A stretch of DNA of 51,268 bases from a virus, in the IMG/VR virus record IMGVR_UViG_3300045242_000078, positions 1 to 51,268 of that record; one strand, given 5' to 3'. Under the pieces are notes generated by a model that was not told the origin of the DNA, searched no databases, and was given only the letters and a program-made list of their open reading frames with translations. This document shows, piece by piece, positions 8,651 through 15,069 of this stretch. Position 1 is the first letter of the stretch. Each line of letters starts with the position of its first letter. A program made the position numbers and the translations under genes.

Positions 8651-8913
8651 GATGCGAGTTCCCAATCGGTAGCGAGCAAATCAGTTTGGGAACACAGCCA
8701 CGGAACGATGTCCCCGGTTGCCGTTTTCATATCCACGTGAGCGTGATAGGTGACTTCTGTTCCTACCGGATAGATGCCGAGCAACGGAGGGCGGTTGACT
8801 TCAAACTTGCTGCCAGGAACAAGGAACAGGAACATGTTTTTTCCGTTCCACCCGGAACGCGCCACGCGAGCGCCGTCTTGCATCTGCTTCACCGCCCACC
8901 CGATGCCGTTCAT
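8647..8913 (-). CDS. Tad2-like (DUF2829) protein, candidate Thoeris anti-defence (left haplotype)
   Basis: The 88-aa protein matches the DUF2829/Tad2 family over its full length. Visible hallmarks are ARSGWNGKNMFLFLVPGS at residues 18-35, NRPPLLG, YHAHVDMKTATGDIVPWL and a terminal DLLATDWEL. Known family members such as Tad2 of Bacillus phages bind the cyclic ADP-ribose signal made by Thoeris TIR proteins and so block NADase activation. It sits in the virion operon between the Gly-rich fibre-like gene and the 137-aa gene, an odd place for an early anti-defence factor. Family membership is clear; activity in this phage is inferred. Confidence 0.85.
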   Translation of the reverse strand: MNGIGWAVKQMQDGARVARSGWNGKNMFLFLVPGSKFEVNRPPLLGIYPVGTEVTYHAHVDMKTATGDIVPWLCSQTDLLATDWELAS

Positions 8914-8941
8914 AGTCTGCCCCTTCGATCCACGTGGAACC

Positions 8942-10051
8942 TTACAGCGGCAGCAGGTACGACAGGTCAGACGCCGCGCCGCCGACGGTCTGCGCCACGA
9001 TCGTCACAGCGGCGGAAATCGTGCCGTTAGAATCGCTCGCATATGCAATGCCGGTCGGAATGATTTGGTGCAGCCCGCCATCCAGGAAGGTGACGCCGCC
9101 GCCCACCGTCGTATTAAACGCGGTGTAGGCAGGACGAGGAACGAAAAGCCCCGTGGTGATCGCCGGATTCGTGTTGATGGATTGCGCCGTCGCAAGTGCG
9201 CCAATGGCGAATCCGATGTTGCCGGCACCGAGGTTCGATGCCGCTGTCTGCGCAACGCCCGTCGTGATCGTGAAGCACATGATCGCGGTTGCAGCCGGGG
9301 TGCCAGTAGTGGGCGCAAAGGTGAACGTCGGCACGGAAGTCATGCCCGCGCCGTTGTTCGCCTGCGTGAGCGCCGTATAGCCGCCGGAGCCTGCCAAGGT
9401 CGCATTGACCGTCAGCACGCCGCCCGTGCCCGTTGTGTCGCCCGGCGCGCGCGTGACTGTGACCGGAGGCGCTACCGTGTAGCCTGCGCCCTGGTTCGTC
9501 ACCGTGACCGCGTTGATCGCGCCGGCGGACACCGTGCAGAACGCCGTCGCCGGGACGCCGCCAAGCGGAGGCGGTCCGATCTGGAGCACGGGCGCGCGCG
9601 TGTAGCCAGTACCGCCCGCCGTAATGGCGATGGTCGTATTGATCGCACCGCCCACGATCGCGTTCACCGTTGCGACGATCGATCCGCCGGCGGCGGACAT
9701 CGTAACGGTCGGGCTCGCCGCCGTGCCGTTCCCCGTGCCTGCCGGATAGATGCCGTTCGTTAGGCCGGAACCCGCTGTAGTCAGAGACGCCCCGACCATC
9801 GTCCCGGTCAGGTTCGCAAGCCGCCAGTTCGCCCCGTCGCTCGATACGATCGTGCCCGCCGACTGCGCAGGGGTCGTCAGCACGCGCCAAACTTGCGTCG
9901 CCGCGTCCCACCATTGGAGGAACGTGTAGAGGCCCGGAAGCACCTGATACTGCCCCGAGGGGACCATGAACAACTGCCCCGAGGTCAGGTTGACGGTTAC
10001 AGGCGTGTGGCCTTGGTCGTAGGCGCCGGCCCCCATGCGATTAATTGCCAT
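8942..10051 (-). CDS. Gly/Thr-rich beta-repeat surface or head-fibre protein, 369 aa (left haplotype)
   Basis: After an N-terminal ~90 residues (VNLTSGQLFMVPSGQYQVLP, FLQWWDAATQVWRVL) the protein is built of Gly/Thr/Ala-rich segments with recurring GxGYTxAPxVxI units (GGTGYTRAPVLQIGPP, GAGYTVAPPVTVTRAP). The C-terminus (GVTFLDGGLHQIIPTGIAYA) looks like a separate domain. It lies directly downstream of the capsid gene and its HNH neighbour, so a capsid decoration or head-fibre role is plausible. The incomplete second copy at 50404-51268 differs by scattered substitutions. Confidence 0.7.
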   Translation of the reverse strand: MAINRMGAGAYDQGHTPVTVNLTSGQLFMVPSGQYQVLPGLYTFLQWWDAATQVWRVLTTPAQSAGTIVSSDGANWRLANLTGTMVGASLTTAGSGLTNGIYPAGTGNGTAASPTVTMSAAGGSIVATVNAIVGGAINTTIAITAGGTGYTRAPVLQIGPPPLGGVPATAFCTVSAGAINAVTVTNQGAGYTVAPPVTVTRAPGDTTGTGGVLTVNATLAGSGGYTALTQANNGAGMTSVPTFTFAPTTGTPAATAIMCFTITTGVAQTAASNLGAGNIGFAIGALATAQSINTNPAITTGLFVPRPAYTAFNTTVGGGVTFLDGGLHQIIPTGIAYASDSNGTISAAVTIVAQTVGGAASDLSYLLPL

Positions 10052-10060
10052 CGTGTTCTC

Positions 10061-10546
10061 CTAGATGTGAGCCCAGTTACGGCCTTTTTTCACGTACCAA
10101 ACGGCAGTGATTGAGACGCCGAACTTTTCTGCCATAGACTTCAACGTAAGATTGCTGTCCCTGATGAAATGCACATCGGCTTCGGTCAGTTTCGTCTTGT
10201 TGTTGTCTGGACCGCGGCGACCGATACTGCCGTACATTCCGTGTTTCTCACGCTTCGCGCCACGCCCGCGCATTTCACGATCTCGCGTGTTGTCTTGCGT
10301 AGTGCCGAGATAAAGGTGATGCGGGTTCACGCACGCTTCAACGTCGCAACGATGAAGCACCCACTTCTGAGGCGGAATTGGTCCGTTGAAAAGCGTGTAG
10401 GAAAGACGGTGCGTAGACAAATCCTTCTGCGTCTCGGTATCCCAGATACGACCGTATCCGGTGTCGTTCATTGCGCCCATCCATATCCAGCAACCGCTTT
10501 CGGTTACTGGTTCAACAAGCGCGAGGAATTGGTCTTTCGAGATCAT
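10061..10546 (-). CDS. HNH homing endonuclease downstream of the capsid gene, 161 aa
   Basis: The N-terminal region holds GCWIWMGAMNDTGYGRI and the HNH core THRLSYTLFNG then HRCDVEACVNPHHLYLGT (Cys/His near residues 70-90). This is the HNH_3 style of phage free-standing homing nucleases. The C-terminal ~50 residues form an AP2/NUMOD-like helix-turn-helix (KLTEADVHFIRDSNLTLKSM). The ATG at 10546 overlaps the capsid stop (ATGA). The ORF upstream of this ATG is low-GC and lies inside the capsid gene, so I start here. Probably selfish DNA next to the capsid gene. Confidence 0.88.
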   Translation of the reverse strand: MISKDQFLALVEPVTESGCWIWMGAMNDTGYGRIWDTETQKDLSTHRLSYTLFNGPIPPQKWVLHRCDVEACVNPHHLYLGTTQDNTRDREMRGRGAKREKHGMYGSIGRRGPDNNKTKLTEADVHFIRDSNLTLKSMAEKFGVSITAVWYVKKGRNWAHI

Positions 10547-11637
10547 AATGTTAACGAATTGAACCCAGATATGCGGGTTGATGCTTTTGGTTTTACATTT
10601 GCTAACTCCAAAATGCAAACCAATGCACCCACATATCCCAATTGGAAGTTGCTAATTGTACTTTCAAAACCTGTGAACGCGAAGCTTCCCATTACATGCA
10701 CATACAGATTGATATAGTTAGAATTCTGCAAATACACGATGCCTTCGGGACAGTACTGGTCAGCGTAGATCGGAACGCCGCACACCATGAGCGCATCAAA
10801 CCCGGAGCGCGGCCCGTCGCCTGATCCGTCGAAGCCGGTGCCCGGCGTGATGACGTACTGCTCTTGGCCCTGATAATCCTGCGCGAGCAGCGCCCAGGTG
10901 CCAAAGCCGCACACGCCGAAACTCGGTTTCTCGCCGCCGTTCTTTGCCGTGCCAGCGATGTACTGCAAGAGTGCTTGCCGCGTCGGGTTGCCGGTTGCGG
11001 CGTACACCTTCGACTGCCACCACACGTTTTGCGTGCGGTTGATGTTGCCGTAGGTCACCATGTTGGTGCCGTCGTCAATCGCGCCGGGAAAGCCGATCAG
11101 CGCCTGCAAGTTCGTCGTGTTGTTGAATAGCGCGGTTGAAAACACGTCCATGACTACGTTCCCGGCGTCGTTCATCTTCGCCTCGATCTTCGGAATGATC
11201 GCGTGATCGAGTTGCAGGATGCCTTCCATCCCGAGGAACGGAATAGGCACGATGAAGAGTTTCAGATTCCCCTCGAAGAGGAACGCGCCCTGCAAGTCGG
11301 ACGGCTGATTGAACGCGCCGTCGTAGCCTGACCATTGACCGGTGACAAACGGGGCACCCTGCACCGGGACACTGATGGAACTGACGCCACCGTAAGCGGG
11401 CTGCGCTCCGGCAAGTAGGGACGCCATCGTGGGCGAGTTGTTGTAGATTTGGACTACGAGGCGGGGAATGAACGCCCTTCTCGTAATTGCGGTTAACTCC
11501 CCTCCAACGCCTACCCCTGGGACGATTCCTGTACCAAATACGACGGTTTGCATTAAACCCACGCGCATCATGTATTGCGTGATTGCGAAATACGCCGGTT
11601 CAAACAGCCACGTCAAAAAGTTGAGGAAGCGATTCAT
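10543..11637 (-). CDS. Major capsid protein, 364 aa
   Basis: The HNH-flanked 364-aa protein follows the scaffold-like gene. It has the length and composition of HK97-fold capsids: a helical N-arm containing ITRRAFIPRLVVQIYNNSP (residues 51-69), a beta-rich middle (VPVQGAPFVTGQWSGYDGAF) and a folded C-terminal half. I start at the ATG on 11637, which has GAGTCTCGC upstream and begins MNRFLNFLTWLFEP. Short hydrophobic stretches occur near the N-terminus. Capsid identity rests on position, size and the N-arm pattern. Confidence 0.8.
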   Translation of the reverse strand: MNRFLNFLTWLFEPAYFAITQYMMRVGLMQTVVFGTGIVPGVGVGGELTAITRRAFIPRLVVQIYNNSPTMASLLAGAQPAYGGVSSISVPVQGAPFVTGQWSGYDGAFNQPSDLQGAFLFEGNLKLFIVPIPFLGMEGILQLDHAIIPKIEAKMNDAGNVVMDVFSTALFNNTTNLQALIGFPGAIDDGTNMVTYGNINRTQNVWWQSKVYAATGNPTRQALLQYIAGTAKNGGEKPSFGVCGFGTWALLAQDYQGQEQYVITPGTGFDGSGDGPRSGFDALMVCGVPIYADQYCPEGIVYLQNSNYINLYVHVMGSFAFTGFESTISNFQLGYVGALVCILELANVKPKASTRISGFNSLTL

Positions 11638-11647
11638 GCGAGACTCC

Positions 11648-12268
11648 TTATCCCAAGGCAAAGCCGGCCGCAACTTCATGCGCGGTGAAAAGAGAACTGG
11701 GAATCGAAACGCCGTATTGTTGCAGCAGAGTCGATGCCCAAGCTAGTTTGTCCTCAACTCTCTGCCCGTAGGGTTGGGATTTGCTCCACAGTTCTAGATT
11801 GGAAATTGAATTGTCGGCGCGGTCGCCGTTCTTGTGGTGAACGGTTTCGTGAGGAAGCAGCGGCCTTCCCAGAATCTTCGCCATGATGACGCGATGTTCC
11901 TTGACGATCTTCCCGTCGATGGCTTTTCGTTTGTAGCCGTTCGAATCCAAGGTGAATGGTTCTGCCCTTCTGAAAATAGTTCTGCATGCATAAGAACAGA
12001 AATTTGAGTCCTTGAACATCTTGAATTGGGAACTGTAGCGCGTGTACAACTTGCCGCACACTTTGCAGTTTTTGCTTACAGATTCCTGGCCGTTCCTGCA
12101 TGCCCTAGAGCAATACCTTGCGGGTTCTGCGCGGTGCGCCGGAACAGAAAATTCAGATTTGCAGCCGAGACATATTTTTTTGACCGCGGTCGATGGCGTG
12201 CCACGCGGTTTGCGCTTCATCTTTTCGAGCGCCGCAGCGCGCCGCTCCGGGTCTTTTGGCATTGTCAT
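11648..12268 (-). CDS. Zinc-finger HNH homing endonuclease between scaffold and capsid genes, 206 aa
   Basis: Two CxxC zinc knuckles are visible near the N-terminus ([10 protein letters not shown] ... YCSRACRNG and NCKVCGKLY ... [10 protein letters not shown]). The C-terminal half carries an HNH core ([20 protein letters not shown], then [17 protein letters not shown]). This combination is typical of free-standing phage HNH nucleases. It lies 2 nt after the scaffold stop and 11 nt before the capsid start, so it splits an otherwise compact head operon. Likely a mobile gene that spreads by cutting cognate capsid-region DNA. Confidence 0.88.
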   Translation of the reverse strand: MTMPKDPERRAAALEKMKRKPRGTPSTAVKKICLGCKSEFSVPAHRAEPARYCSRACRNGQESVSKNCKVCGKLYTRYSSQFKMFKDSNFCSYACRTIFRRAEPFTLDSNGYKRKAIDGKIVKEHRVIMAKILGRPLLPHETVHHKNGDRADNSISNLELWSKSQPYGQRVEDKLAWASTLLQQYGVSIPSSLFTAHEVAAGFALG

Positions 12269-12269
12269 A

Positions 12270-12830
12270 TCAGTGCGTCCTTGCGGCTTTGGCGCGGTCT
12301 TTCCTTATCTCGTCCATCGCGCGCATAGCTTCTGCGCGCGCCGTCCCAATCGGGTCTTTCATGAACGCCTTGCCGAGGTCTCCCTGACCAAGCTCGAACC
12401 CTTGCTGGTGCGACGTCGACGGCGTGGGCTCTGCTGCTTCCTGCTCGATTGCGCGCTGCATCGCGGCTTTCGTGAGGCCGGTCTGCGTCGTCATGAAGCC
12501 GTTCTCGCTTGCCCACTTCACGAGATCGGAGAATGACGCGCGCGTGCTGACGTGCCCGGCATCGCGCAAGTTCTCGTAGAGGTTGCTCGCTTCGCGCTCG
12601 GCGTCGGACATCTGCCCGCGCTTCTCCAGTTCCTCGATACGTTTGTCGCGCGCCGAGAGCGCGGCCACGGTCTTGTCCTCGAGCTCAACAATCGGCATGG
12701 AAATGTTCGGATTGTTCTTTTTGACGAGACGCTGAAACACGCCTGCGGTGTCGGGTTTGGAGAGCACGTCATCGGCGAGCGCTGCGAGCGCGCGTATCTC
12801 CTCATCCGTTTTACCTTCCAAGGGGGGCAT
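12270..12830 (-). CDS. Scaffold-like head protein, 186 aa
   Basis: A charged, helical protein with no strongly hydrophobic part. It has a central coiled-coil region ([20 protein letters not shown]) and a basic C-terminus ([13 protein letters not shown]), as in podoviral capsid scaffolds whose basic tail binds the coat. It precedes the capsid gene, separated only by the HNH gene. A role as scaffold is inferred from position and composition. The start ATG at 12830 begins [15 protein letters not shown]. Confidence 0.7.
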   Translation of the reverse strand: MPPLEGKTDEEIRALAALADDVLSKPDTAGVFQRLVKKNNPNISMPIVELEDKTVAALSARDKRIEELEKRGQMSDAEREASNLYENLRDAGHVSTRASFSDLVKWASENGFMTTQTGLTKAAMQRAIEQEAAEPTPSTSHQQGFELGQGDLGKAFMKDPIGTARAEAMRAMDEIRKDRAKAARTH

Positions 12831-12840
12831 GGTCTAGCTC

Positions 12841-13044
12841 CTATGCTGCTGGCGGAATGGGTTGCGGATCGTCATTGGCTGCCAAGGTCTGCGCGCGCAC
12901 CTTGGCGAAGTCGTGAACTTCACTGCGCCGCGCCATCGCCAAGCGCGTATCGGCCGGAATCGGCTGGCCCTGCGACGTGTGGCTCACCACGCCGGCCGCG
13001 TCCGCCTCGGCGTGCTTGTCCGAGTCTGGACGGTCGTCTTTCAC
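12841..13044 (-). CDS. Small acidic head-region protein, 67 aa
   Basis: A 67-aa, Asp/Ala-rich, probably disordered protein (MKDDRPDSDKHAEADAAGVV) between portal-proximal genes and the scaffold-like gene. The start overlaps the end of the upstream gene (ATGA). No hydrophobic segment or known motif. Function unknown. Confidence 0.65.
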   Translation of the reverse strand: MKDDRPDSDKHAEADAAGVVSHTSQGQPIPADTRLAMARRSEVHDFAKVRAQTLAANDDPQPIPPAA

Positions 13045-13322
13045 TTCGTGGGAGCCGCAGCACCGGCCTTCGCAGGCGCCGCCGGCTTCTTGATCTGCCG
13101 CTGATCGACGTTCGGATCGGCCTTGCGCCGTCCGGCGAACGCCTGATCTTTCGCGCGCCGGTCTTTCAGGCCCGGATAGCTGTCGTCGACCACGGTCAAA
13201 GTGGAAGCGGTCGAATGGTACGTTTCGCCGTTTTGCAGCACCTTCACTTCGGTCGGTTCTTTCGGATCGCCGATCAGCACCGCGGCGATTTCAGGCCCCG
13301 AGTTCTTAATTTCGATGGTCAT
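13041..13322 (-). CDS. Small beta-rich head-region protein, 93 aa
   Basis: The first ~60 residues form a compact beta-like region (EIAAVLIGDPKEPTEVKVLQ, TYHSTASTLTVVDDSYPG). A Lys/Ala/Pro-rich tail follows (AAPAKAGAAAPTK). It might be a head-stabilising or decoration protein, but no family is recognised. It is coupled by overlap to the next gene. Confidence 0.68.
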   Translation of the reverse strand: MTIEIKNSGPEIAAVLIGDPKEPTEVKVLQNGETYHSTASTLTVVDDSYPGLKDRRAKDQAFAGRRKADPNVDQRQIKKPAAPAKAGAAAPTK

Positions 13323-13332
13323 GGATTTGCTC

Positions 13333-13524
13333 CTACTTGACGCTTGAACCGGGTTTGACGATGTTCATAGCGTTCTTGAAAAACGCCTTGGTAGCCGACG
13401 AAAACCCTCCGAAAACCGGGTATCGCGGCGGATTGACCACCCGCCCGTTGTTCTGCGCGTTGGTCAACGGGTCGCGGATGCCGCGTCCGCTCGGTCTGAC
13501 GCCAATTCCTGGTTGCTCGGGCAT
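13333..13524 (-). CDS. Small basic head-region protein, 63 aa
   Basis: A short, Pro/Asn-rich basic protein (MPEQPGIGVRPSGRGIRDPL) with a hydrophobic C-terminal part (PVFGGFSSATKAFF). It lies 10 nt after the upstream stop-adjacent region and 10 nt before the next gene in the head operon, with GGAGCAAATC upstream of its ATG. No family recognised. Confidence 0.6.
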   Translation of the reverse strand: MPEQPGIGVRPSGRGIRDPLTNAQNNGRVVNPPRYPVFGGFSSATKAFFKNAMNIVKPGSSVK

Positions 13525-13536
13525 GATTTGCTCCTA

Positions 13537-13965
13537 TTAAGCTGGTGCGGGTTGTGGTGCGGGTGAGCCGGGGCCGGGCGGTGCGCCCATGCCCGGCGGC
13601 TTGACGGCGCCGAGCATGTTCATGATTTCGGCGGGGAAGAGGCGCCGATCTTCGTCTTTCGACTTGCCGAACGCCTTGGAGAGCGTCGACAGCGCCTTGC
13701 TTACGGCGTCAAATTCGGGGCTGTCTAAGGGAAAGTGCGGCAGTTCGCGCTGGAGCATTTCGCTCGCCACCTGAATCTGCACGCGGGCGGCTTTCTGGAT
13801 GCCTTCCTGCGGCTGCGGTGTGGCCATCGGCGCGCTGCCAGGACCGCCTGAACCTGGGCCGGTAGCGGAACCGCCAGCGCCTGGGGAGGGTGAGGGTGCA
13901 GCGGATTCGGGCAGAGGCATTGACGAGGACTTTCGGCCTGGTTTTGACGGAAAACCGCTGCCCAC
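13537..13965 (-). CDS. Pro/Gly/Ser-rich head-region protein, up to 142 aa
   Basis: About residues 15-55 are low complexity (SPSPGAGGSATGPGSGGPGS). A helical region follows (ARVQIQVASEMLQRELPHFP, ALSTLSKAFGKSKDEDRRLF), then a Pro-rich tail. It may be a scaffold-like or head-assembly accessory protein. Two starts are possible: GTG at 13965 or ATG at 13920; neither has a strong ribosome site. First gene after the terminator at 14021-14048. Confidence 0.62.
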   Translation of the reverse strand: MGSGFPSKPGRKSSSMPLPESAAPSPSPGAGGSATGPGSGGPGSAPMATPQPQEGIQKAARVQIQVASEMLQRELPHFPLDSPEFDAVSKALSTLSKAFGKSKDEDRRLFPAEIMNMLGAVKPPGMGAPPGPGSPAPQPAPA

Positions 13966-14020
13966 GGGTCCGTTCCGGCGTGACTCTGTGCCTAAATCAC
14001 TGTTTCGTCAAGTAGGAATG

Positions 14021-14048
14021 AAAAAGCCCGGTCTGAGCACCGGGCTTT
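14021..14048 (-). terminator. Rho-independent terminator between the packaging and head operons
   Basis: A 9-bp perfect stem (AAAGCCCGG at 14023-14031 with CCGGGCTTT at 14040-14048) and an 8-nt loop. On the minus strand the stem is followed by a T run (CTTTTTC), so it acts on leftward transcription after the portal-side genes. Partial read-through may tune head gene expression. Confidence 0.82.
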
Positions 14049-14065
14049 CTATGGGGTGGAAGCGG

Positions 14066-14101
14066 TTAACGCCTGCCCCGACGTCCTCTGCGCCTAGCCA
14101 T
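14066..14101 (-). CDS. Candidate Arg-rich micropeptide, 11 aa
   Basis: A tiny frame encoding MARRRGRRGRR. It has a GGAGG ribosome site eight bases upstream of its ATG. Seven of eleven residues are arginine. A DNA-condensing or virion-entry peptide is conceivable, but at this size chance cannot be excluded. Confidence 0.4.
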   Translation of the reverse strand: MARRRGRRGRR

Positions 14102-14138
14102 GATGAAGCCCTCCATGGTGAATGATGGACCGCCCCTA

Positions 14139-14189
14139 CTACAGAACACGGCGTCTGCCGCGACCTGATCTCTTTCTGCCGTATGCCAT
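14139..14189 (-). CDS. Candidate basic micropeptide, 16 aa
   Basis: Encodes MAYGRKRSGRGRRRVL, starting 5 nt after the stop of the 142-aa gene, in the same direction as the neighbouring Arg-rich frame. Ribosome site is weak, so expression would rely on coupling. Both tiny frames fill the space between a gene and its terminator. Confidence 0.4.
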   Translation of the reverse strand: MAYGRKRSGRGRRRVL

Positions 14190-14193
14190 TCGA

Positions 14194-14622
14194 TTACTTT
14201 ACGCTTGCCATCTTCGCTTTGGCAAGTTCTTTTTCAGCATCATCGCATTCCGCTTGCAGCAAGACGATTGCCATGCGAAAGCGGTCAAGAATAATCTCGT
14301 TGCACAATATTTTTGCTTGAAGTTGATGTACCTCGTTCTTCAACCTCGGTATGCAATCTGCTTCCTTGCACGTCAGAAAATTCTGACAGCACGGCTTTGG
14401 ACCGTACTGCTGATATAGTTGCGCGTAGCTGTCTCTGAGTTTGGAAATTTCAGCGGCAACTTCATGGTGCACACGGTATCCCCATTTCCCAATGACCGTG
14501 ATGGAATAATTTTCGGCAGGAGCCGAGATTGTAGGGGTGTCTAACTCCCGCTCTGCCGCTTGGACAACTGCACAATTTTCGAAATGTCCGTCAAGGAATC
14601 CGCAATATTGGCACGCGCTCAC
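14194..14622 (-). CDS. Cys-rich coiled-coil protein, 142 aa
   Basis: The N-terminus has CQYCGF and a Cys at position 17, and the middle holds CCQNFLTCKEADC, both possible zinc sites. The C-terminal ~55 residues are helical, coiled-coil-like (RLKNEVHQLQAKILCNEIIL). The GTG start at 14622 overlaps the preceding stop. Codon use is more AT-rich than the head genes around it. No family recognised. Confidence 0.7.
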   Translation of the reverse strand: MSACQYCGFLDGHFENCAVVQAAERELDTPTISAPAENYSITVIGKWGYRVHHEVAAEISKLRDSYAQLYQQYGPKPCCQNFLTCKEADCIPRLKNEVHQLQAKILCNEIILDRFRMAIVLLQAECDDAEKELAKAKMASVK

Positions 14623-14834
14623 GCCCTCACCTTTCTGTATGGTTGCCGATTGTGTTCACGTACCGTTGCTACCAATTCATCGCGCATCTTGCAGTAGAGC
14701 AGCCGCATATCCGTATAAGCCGCGAGCGGCGTATTAGCGCAGCCACGCGCGACGCCAATCGTCCCGGCTTGAGTTGACCACCAAAGGCCGTCCTTGAAAC
14801 GCAGGCGAGCCTTGAAGCTGCCGTCAGGGTTCAT
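14619..14834 (-). CDS. Small basic protein, 71 aa
   Basis: The ATG at 14834 follows AAGG with a five-base spacer, just after the upstream stop. The protein is basic (FKARLRFKDGLWWSTQAGTI) with an N-terminal beta pattern and helical C-terminus. It is linked to its downstream neighbour by a GTGA overlap. Function unknown. Confidence 0.65.
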   Translation of the reverse strand: MNPDGSFKARLRFKDGLWWSTQAGTIGVARGCANTPLAAYTDMRLLYCKMRDELVATVREHNRQPYRKVRA

Positions 14835-14841
14835 CGCAACC

Positions 14842-15060
14842 TTATTTCTTGTGGACTTTCGCTTTCCCCTCTCGATAGTGCATATCGTCGTACTCCCGAT
14901 TCGCTTTCTTGATTTCATCGTTGGATAGCTTCGACGCTGGTTTGCCGGTCATCGTCTTTGCGTTCGTAGCGACGTTTTCAACGTCCAAGCGAACGCCGGC
15001 GCGATAGTTCTTGTGTTCGAGGATGCTACTCATGAACAGGCCGTTATCTTTTTTCGCCAT
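14842..15060 (-). CDS. Small Lys-rich protein, 72 aa
   Basis: A 72-aa, basic, polar protein (MAKKDNGLFMSSILEHKNYR ... YREGKAKVHKK). It lies 9 nt after the portal stop in the same transcript, with GGAGTCAGTC before the ATG. No motif recognised. Confidence 0.65.
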   Translation of the reverse strand: MAKKDNGLFMSSILEHKNYRAGVRLDVENVATNAKTMTGKPASKLSNDEIKKANREYDDMHYREGKAKVHKK

Positions 15061-15069
15061 GACTGACTC

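Larger units (their letters stand above)
1..9806. repeat. Left copy of the ~9.8-kb terminal redundancy
   Basis: Gene order and sequence from 1 to 9806 recur at 41454-51268. The offset is 41453 at the left edge and 41462 from about 3300 onward, because of small indels and one replaced segment. Outside the 3488-8375 core the copies differ by many, often silent, substitutions, so this is not a simple identical terminal repeat. It implies a genome unit of about 41.46 kb, with the contig ends coming from two related genomes. Confidence 0.93.

Noticed and set aside
8774-9763. Long plus-strand frame of 329 aa opposite the Gly-rich surface protein
   Set aside because: Arg/His-rich shadow translation of a GC-rich gene; it spans a gene boundary on the real coding strand.
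4-9806. The redundant ends as a natural direct terminal repeat of the virion DNA
   Set aside because: A physical terminal repeat is copied identically; here both flanks differ and a ~950-bp segment is replaced, so two haplotypes fit better.
12552-13340. Plus-strand frame of 262 aa across the scaffold region
   Set aside because: It covers four compact minus-strand genes that have proper starts and overlaps; composition is that of a shadow frame.
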